The notes below the pieces were generated by a model. That model had not been told where the DNA came from, searched no databases, and was given only the letters and a program-made list of their open reading frames with translations. The position numbers were made by a program, and so were the translations under genes. A stretch of DNA of 17,769 nt from CAZDAM01 sp964503595 (GTDB lineage: Bacteria > Muiribacteriota > UBA6191), in the NCBI GenBank assembly GCA_964503595.1, contig CAZDAM010000074.1:1-17769 (forward strand), in the 5' to 3' direction. Shown here piece after piece: positions 13,913 through 17,769 of this stretch; position 1 is the stretch's first letter; each line of letters opens with the position of its first letter.

Positions 13913-14831
13913 AATTCTGAATTCCGGTTTCAATTCTGGTCTTGGGCTCATAACCCAGAACTTCCTTGGCGTGACTAATATCCGCACAGGTTTTCAGAAC
14001 ATCTCCGGGTTGCAGGGGCTGAAAATCCTTGATGGCCTCCATTCCAAGCTCTTTTTCAATGCAGCCGATAAAGTCCATCAGCTTTTCCATACTGTTGTTT
14101 CCAAGATTGAAAACTTCATACGGGCAGGATTTTTCCAGAGAAGCCACAATCCCTGAAACAATGTCATCGATGTAGGTAAAATCACGAAACATCTCTCCTT
14201 GATTGAAAACCTGAATCGGGCGTTTCTCAAGAATGGCTTTGGTAAAGAGAAACAAAGCCATATCCGGCCTTCCCCAAGGTCCGTAAACCGTGAAGAACCT
14301 CAGGCCCGTTGTATGGAGTCCAAACAGATGGGAATAAGTATGCGCCATCAGCTCATTGGCCTTTTTGGTAGCCGCATAAAGGCTGATCGGATTGTCCACA
14401 TTGTGTTTTTCACTGAAGGGATAGGTTATGTTTTTGCCGTAAACCGAACTTGAACTGGCATAAACCAGAGTCTTGACTTCAAACTGGCGACATGCCTCCA
14501 GGATGTTCAGAAAGCCTTCCAGATTAGACTCCTGGTAAGCGTAAGGGTTTTCAAGGGAGTAACGAACCCCGGCCTGAGCAGCGAGATTCAAAACCTTGTC
14601 AAATTTTTCGGTCCGAAAGAGTTCCTGAAGACGTTCCCTTTCAGCCAGAGCCATCTTATAAAAGGAAAACCCTTCCCGACCCGTAAGAAAAGCCAGACGA
14701 TCCTCTTTGAGTTTGGGTTCGTAGTACTGATTCATGGAATCCAGGCCCACAACTTCGATTCCCATTTCCAGCAGTTTCAGGGATGTATGAAAGCCAATGA
14801 ATCCGGAAGAACCAGTGACCAGGATTTTCAT
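13878..14831 (-). CDS. UDP-glucuronate 4-epimerase-like sugar epimerase
   Basis: A 317-residue extended SDR. The NAD loop is GSSGFIG (7-13), the catalytic pair YAATK (Tyr152, Lys156) follows SSSSVYG (127-132), and LRFFTVYGPWGRPDMA is the substrate loop characteristic of the UDP-glucuronate 4-epimerase group (CapI/LspL-like). It would make UDP-galacturonate for capsule or lipopolysaccharide, consistent with the glycosyltransferases 1.5 kb away. Length fits the family. The start ATG 14831 has GGAG six bases upstream and begins directly with the Rossmann strand MKILVTG; a longer frame to 14927 has no such support. It is convergent with DUF364, overlapping by 35 bp. No terminator is visible between them. 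Other 4-epimerase specificities cannot be excluded. Confidence 0.88.
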   Translation of the reverse strand: MKILVTGSSGFIGFHTSLKLLEMGIEVVGLDSMNQYYEPKLKEDRLAFLTGREGFSFYKMALAERERLQELFRTEKFDKVLNLAAQAGVRYSLENPYAYQESNLEGFLNILEACRQFEVKTLVYASSSSVYGKNITYPFSEKHNVDNPISLYAATKKANELMAHTYSHLFGLHTTGLRFFTVYGPWGRPDMALFLFTKAILEKRPIQVFNQGEMFRDFTYIDDIVSGIVASLEKSCPYEVFNLGNNSMEKLMDFIGCIEKELGMEAIKDFQPLQPGDVLKTCADISHAKEVLGYEPKTRIETGIQNFIRWYREYYRV

Positions 14832-15004
14832 GGAAACTCCAGTAGCAAGGGAAGCCGCACTCCTTTGGCCTCGTCGGAAAGGGATATTAACAGATTCTGA
14901 AATCCCATGGCCACAACTGACAGTCAAAACCCGGACTTCCTGTTCTACCGATAAAATATTTCACAAGATTCAATCGCATACGATATGCTTCCATCGCCAT
15001 CCAG

Positions 15005-15358
15005 TTGCTTGACCTGGCCCCGGCCCTTCCCAAAAAACTGGGCGGCAAGGAAGACGCCACCAACCCCAAGCAGCTTTTCGCAGCTGGCTATGCCGCCTGC
15101 TTTGGAAACGCCGTCATTCATGTCAGCCGCAGCACAGACACAAAAATCAGGGACAATGAAGTCACCCTCACCGGTACTGTTGGCCTGAATTCAAAAGATC
15201 AGAGCGGGTTTGTCCCGGCAGTTGCTCTGGATGTCACTGTTTCAGGAGTCAAGCAGGCCAAAGCGGAAGAAATCGTTCGGATTGCCCATTCGGTCTGTCC
15301 CTACTCCAATGCCATCAAGGGCAATGTGGATGTGGCATTCACAGTAAAAGCCATCTGA
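15005..15358 (+). pseudogene. Ohr/OsmC-like gene, short and probably degenerate
   Basis: The 117-residue frame is clearly Ohr-like (organic hydroperoxide reductase): TNPKQLFAAGYAACF (19-33) with the peroxidatic Cys32, and HSVCPYSNA with the resolving Cys near 97. Two of the three catalytic features are off. Known Ohr enzymes need an Arg in the N-terminal strand and a Glu in NPEQ; here the motif is NPKQ, and the first 20 or so residues of the family are missing. The only start is TTG 15005 without a ribosome site. Upstream codons in the same frame (to 14939) do not resemble the Ohr N-terminus, and other frames do not either. Either it is a decayed gene or an odd divergent paralogue. A terminator follows directly. 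Confidence 0.7.
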
Positions 15359-15380
15359 TCGAAAGCTGTTTCACTCGAGC

Positions 15381-15410
15381 CCCTTCCAGTGAAGGGACCC
15401 TTTGTTTTTC
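15381..15410 (+). terminator. Intrinsic terminator after the Ohr-like gene
   Basis: CCCTTC (15381-15386) and GAAGGG (15391-15396) form a 6-bp stem with loop CAGT. It is followed after four bases by TTTGTTTTTC. It lies 22 bases after the Ohr stop and separates it from the MntA-like operon. Confidence 0.7.
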
Positions 15411-15419
15411 TCTCTGATG

Positions 15420-15425
15420 TATAAT
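15420..15425 (+). promoter_or_regulatory. Candidate -10 box of the MntA-like operon
   Basis: A perfect TATAAT sits just past the terminator. The -35 position 17 bases upstream (ACCCTT) is poor, so an activator or other contacts would be needed. ATG 15435 is ten bases past the box, so the transcript would have almost no leader. Confidence 0.45.
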
Positions 15426-15434
15426 GATCCCGTT

Positions 15435-15767
15435 ATGGTGGAATCCTTTGATATGCAAATTTCTATTGCCGCACAAAAACAGCTGAACCGGTTTTTACGC
15501 CGTCGCTTCCCCCGACTTCTGGCAGTTTACATCTATGGAAGCAGGGCTCAGGGCACGGCCCGACCTGACAGTGATCTTGATCTGGCAATCCTGATTGAGG
15601 GATATCTCCCCCCTGCAGAGCTTTGGGAAACAGGCCATCTACTGGCTGAAATCACCAACTGCGATGTCGACCCCGTAGATTTCAGAGCCTCACCGACCGT
15701 ACTCCAATCCCAGATTCTTCGCAGCGGTACCCGCATTTGGCTCAAGGACTATCATGTTGAAATCTGA
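15435..15767 (+). CDS. MntA-like minimal nucleotidyltransferase, no HEPN partner
   Basis: A 110-residue protein of the MNT family. The GSx10DxD motif is complete: GSRAQG begins at 35 and DLD ends at 49, with Asp47 and Asp49 as metal ligands; DVDPVDFR (77-84) supplies the third carboxylate. The end SPTVLQSQILRSGTRIWL is the usual MntA C-terminal part. MntA is the antitoxin of type VII systems and adenylylates the HEPN RNase HepT, normally its direct neighbour. Neither neighbour here is a HEPN protein: upstream is the Ohr-like gene, downstream an FMN reductase. It is thus an orphan, or it works on another target. Start: ATG 15435 is near a TATAAT box; ATG 15453 has GGTGGA ten bases upstream and is an alternative. 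A gap of nine bases to the next gene suggests co-transcription. Confidence 0.85.
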   Translation: MVESFDMQISIAAQKQLNRFLRRRFPRLLAVYIYGSRAQGTARPDSDLDLAILIEGYLPPAELWETGHLLAEITNCDVDPVDFRASPTVLQSQILRSGTRIWLKDYHVEI

Positions 15768-15776
15768 AGAAAACCC

Positions 15777-16310
15777 ATGAAACCTTCGAAACGCATTACC
15801 GGAATTGCCGGAAGTCTTCGCACTCATTCCTACTCCAAGGCAATTCTCAAAGCCATTGCTGCCCAGCTTTTGAAGCACAGATTCGAGGAACTGGATATTG
15901 GCGCCATCCCCCACTACAACCAGGATCTGGACACAGATGACGCTCCCGAGTCCGTAAGACAGGCAAAAGAGCAGATCAAAGCCAGCGATCTCATCATTCT
16001 GGTTGTGCCCGAATTCAATCACGGAATACCCGGCGTTCTGAAAAACACTCTGGACTGGCTTTCCCGACCCGTTTTTGAAAGCTGCTTTGTCCAAAAGCCT
16101 GTTTTTTTTGTGACTCTCTCCGAAGGTCCACTTGGCGGGGTCAGGGCTCAATACCAGATGCGCGAAACCCTAGCCGCCATGCTCTGTATCCTTCCACCTG
16201 TCCGGGAAATTGCAATCAGTAATGTCGCCGACAAAGTTGCCGACGGAGTGTTTTCTGATGCAAAGATTCTGGGCCGAATCCAAAAGACCCTTGAAAAGGA
16301 TTTTTTATGA
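15777..16310 (+). CDS. NADPH-dependent FMN reductase-like flavoprotein
   Basis: A 177-residue flavodoxin-fold oxidoreductase of the NADPH:FMN reductase/quinone reductase (ChrR/SsuE-like) family. GSLRTHSYSKA (12-22) is the phosphate-binding loop, and PEFNHGIPGVLKNTLDWL (78-95) is the family signature for the flavin ring and dimer contact. It would reduce FMN, quinones or nitro/azo compounds in the cytoplasm. Length is normal. It starts nine bases after the MntA-like gene with only a weak ribosome site, and overlaps the GST gene by 4 bp (ATGA). The pairing with a GST suggests detoxification or redox defence. The substrate is not determined. Confidence 0.88.
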   Translation: MKPSKRITGIAGSLRTHSYSKAILKAIAAQLLKHRFEELDIGAIPHYNQDLDTDDAPESVRQAKEQIKASDLIILVVPEFNHGIPGVLKNTLDWLSRPVFESCFVQKPVFFVTLSEGPLGGVRAQYQMRETLAAMLCILPPVREIAISNVADKVADGVFSDAKILGRIQKTLEKDFL

Positions 16311-16942
16311 GCCTGCAAACACCGGAAATCATTCTCTACGAATTAGGTCCCAGCCGCTCTGCACGAGCAAGATGGATTCTGCTGGAAGCCCAAATATCCT
16401 ATGAGTCACGGGGAAACTGTGTGGAAATTCTGGGAAGCGAGGAGCTCAATCGGGTGCATCCGCTGGGAAAACTGCCTGCCGCCATCATCAACGGACAGCC
16501 CCTGTTTGAGTCGGGAGCCATTGTCACCGCCATTGCTGATCTGGTTCCAGAAAAGGAGCTGATTGCTGCGCCGGGTACCTGGGCCCGAAACCTTCATTAC
16601 CAGTGGAGCTATTTCGCCCAGACCGAGATGGAGCCCTTTGCCCAGAGCATTGAAACCAATACGCTTGATTTCATTCTGCCTAAATCAAGGCATGTCCCCG
16701 CTATCCTTGCGCAGAATGCCTTCTTCTATCAGAAAGGCGCCCGGGTTCTGGATACCTTTTTGAGCGAGCATGATTTCCTGGTTGAGGATCGTTTCTCTGC
16801 AACAGATATCATTGTTGGCTACACCATTCTGTTTGGAGAAGAATTAAGCCTGATCGATGAATTCCCGGCACTGAAAACCTATCTGAAGCGGCTTCGGATG
16901 AGAGAACACTGCACGCTGCCTCTCCCAACCGAAGAAGCCTGA
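16307..16942 (+). CDS. Glutathione S-transferase family protein
   Basis: A 211-residue GST. The N-terminal thioredoxin fold has the Ser-type active-site loop GPSRSARARW (14-23), the cis-Pro segment GKLPAAI (54-60) and the glutathione-binding ESGAI (68-72). The C-terminal all-helical domain carries the FSATDIIVGYTI capping motif (about 165-176). It conjugates or reduces substrates with glutathione in the cytoplasm, which suggests that the host makes glutathione or imports it. It overlaps the FMN reductase by 4 bp and is separated from the kinase gene by one base, so it is an operon member. No class or substrate can be given. Confidence 0.9.
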   Translation: MSLQTPEIILYELGPSRSARARWILLEAQISYESRGNCVEILGSEELNRVHPLGKLPAAIINGQPLFESGAIVTAIADLVPEKELIAAPGTWARNLHYQWSYFAQTEMEPFAQSIETNTLDFILPKSRHVPAILAQNAFFYQKGARVLDTFLSEHDFLVEDRFSATDIIVGYTILFGEELSLIDEFPALKTYLKRLRMREHCTLPLPTEEA

Positions 16943-16943
16943 A

Positions 16944-17576
16944 ATGAAACTTCAGGAGCTGGCCCACAGAATTCTGGCCCTTCCTTCGGATCGGATTCAG
17001 AAGGTGGGCATTGACGGAGTGGATGGAGCGGGGAAAACCACTCTGTCCGATTACCTAGCATCTTTTTTGAAAGATCAGGACAGACCCATTCTCAGGGCTT
17101 CTGTCGATGGATTTCACAATCCAAGGGAAATCCGCTACCTGAAAGGTCGTACGTCTCCGGAAGGCTTCTACCGGGATTCCTATAACTACGATGCTCTGAA
17201 GCAAAACCTGCTGGAACCCCTAAGCCAGGAAGGCCCGGTATCGTTTCTTGATGCCATCTTTGATGTGAACACCAATCTTGAGGTGAAGCGCAGTCCTGTT
17301 CAGGCTCCATCAGATGCCATTCTGATTTTTGATGGGATCTTTCTTCACCGTCCCGAGCTTCGTCAATACTGGGATCTTTCCATTTTCCTGAAAGTGGATT
17401 TTGAAGTCTCCATACCCCGAGGAGCCCAAAGAGGTTTTGGTTCCCCCGATCCACAAGATCCGAGTAATTTTCGGTATATCGAAGGCCAGAAACTCTATTT
17501 TTCAGAGAGTGAACCAGAGAAGTACGCCTCCATCGTTCTGGAATATAACCAGCCGGATCCTGATCTGAAAATCTAA
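16944..17576 (+). CDS. Uridine-kinase-like P-loop kinase
   Basis: A 210-residue P-loop kinase of the PRK/uridine kinase-like type. Walker A is GVDGAGKTT (25-33). VDGFHNPREIRYLKGR (54-69) and SPEGFYRDSYNYDAL (71-85) are the substrate region of this branch, and ILIFDGIFLHRPELR the Walker B part. Many bacterial proteins of this type are annotated as uridine kinase without proof; nucleoside, ribosyl or other small phosphate acceptors are all possible. It lies one base after the GST and is last in the operon. Its stop is separated from the convergent ArsR-type gene by two bases, so no terminator fits between them. Confidence 0.85.
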   Translation: MKLQELAHRILALPSDRIQKVGIDGVDGAGKTTLSDYLASFLKDQDRPILRASVDGFHNPREIRYLKGRTSPEGFYRDSYNYDALKQNLLEPLSQEGPVSFLDAIFDVNTNLEVKRSPVQAPSDAILIFDGIFLHRPELRQYWDLSIFLKVDFEVSIPRGAQRGFGSPDPQDPSNFRYIEGQKLYFSESEPEKYASIVLEYNQPDPDLKI

Positions 17577-17578
17577 AT

Positions 17579-17769
17579 TCAGAAACAGGGGGCTGCCAGC
17601 CTGACAATCAGATCCAGAAGACCGGGAAACAGTTCATCGCTCTCTTCGCGCCTTAGGACATTGCGGTGTTCCACACCCTTCTTGGCTGAACGGATGAGCC
17701 CCGCTTCACGCAGCACACGATAGTGATGCGAAAGGGTTGATTTCGCCATTTCAGTGCTTGGAGCCACTT
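17579..17769 (-). CDS. ArsR-type regulator, cut by window edge
   Basis: The 62 visible residues are the C-terminal part of a winged-helix repressor: the recognition helix KSTLSHHYRVLREAGLI and the following wing SAKKGVEHRNVL are typical ArsR features. The N-terminal helices lie beyond position 17769. A GTG at 17767 is in frame, but the fold would be incomplete, so it is not the true start. The effector cannot be guessed: no metal-binding Cys is in this part except Cys next to the end (AAPCF). It faces the kinase operon and ends two bases from it. Confidence 0.8.
   Translation of the reverse strand, partial: VAPSTEMAKSTLSHHYRVLREAGLIRSAKKGVEHRNVLRREESDELFPGLLDLIVRLAAPCF

Noticed and set aside
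14939..15004. In-frame upstream stretch of the Ohr-like gene as its missing N-terminus
   Set aside because: The encoded residues lack the GGR-type Arg motif and a start codon with ribosome site.
1..17769. CRISPR array, tRNA or rRNA genes
   Set aside because: No regularly spaced repeats and no tRNA- or rRNA-like segments were seen on either strand.

Overview
The window holds about 22 protein genes of a Gram-negative-looking bacterium whose taxon I cannot fix from the sequence. It falls into two compositional parts, judged by eye. Roughly 1-5400 is A+T-rich (about 40 % G+C), the SDR pair at 5964-8169 is intermediate, and everything right of about 8350 is in the low-to-mid 50s % G+C with ordinary envelope and housekeeping genes. 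Repeats mark the seams, which suggests that the left half is an accessory segment inserted beside a resident DUF58 operon.

Left part (166-5284, minus strand): a tight five-gene lipid-modification operon. In order of transcription it encodes a membrane fatty-acid desaturase, a CFA/coclaurine-N-methyltransferase-like SAM methyltransferase, an FAD amine-oxidase-like protein, a DUF1365 protein and a second CFA-synthase-family methyltransferase. The last four are coupled by short overlaps or a few bases. FAD protein, DUF1365 and CFA-like enzymes are known together in light- and singlet-oxygen-response clusters (ChrR/LitR type) and resemble the gene sets behind methylated and furan fatty acids. Here they gain a desaturase and a second methyltransferase, so the set could introduce a double bond into acyl chains and then alkylate it. 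The final product is not predictable from sequence.

Repeats: an inverted-repeat-bounded, transposase-less element lies at about 5401-5942. The right end of a related element lies at about 29-77, so the lipid operon sits between two similar ends. Inside the first element, and again at 8196-8350, is a 141-142 bp MITE-like unit with inverted ends TTCCGCACAT/ATGTGCGGAA. The two SDR genes (5964-8169) lie between these units. The right end of the larger element appears to give the first SDR gene its -35 box, and the transcript would be leaderless.

Middle (8453-12359, minus strand): GT2 glycosyltransferase, GT4 glycosyltransferase, a membrane protein with a roughly 190-residue low-complexity linker, and a DUF58 protein, all overlapping or nearly so. 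No MoxR ATPase or Bat-type VWA gene follows; the repeat zone begins there. Right of it on the plus strand is a mini-cluster of a small basic protein, an excisionase-type HTH protein and a small membrane protein, followed by a strong hairpin and a DUF4213/DUF364 gene that converges on a UDP-glucuronate-4-epimerase-like gene.

Right end (15005-17576, plus strand): a short, apparently degenerate Ohr/OsmC gene with its own terminator, then a tight run of an MntA-like nucleotidyltransferase without a HEPN partner, an NADPH-FMN reductase, a GST and a uridine-kinase-like P-loop kinase. A partial ArsR-type regulator on the minus strand is cut by the window edge.
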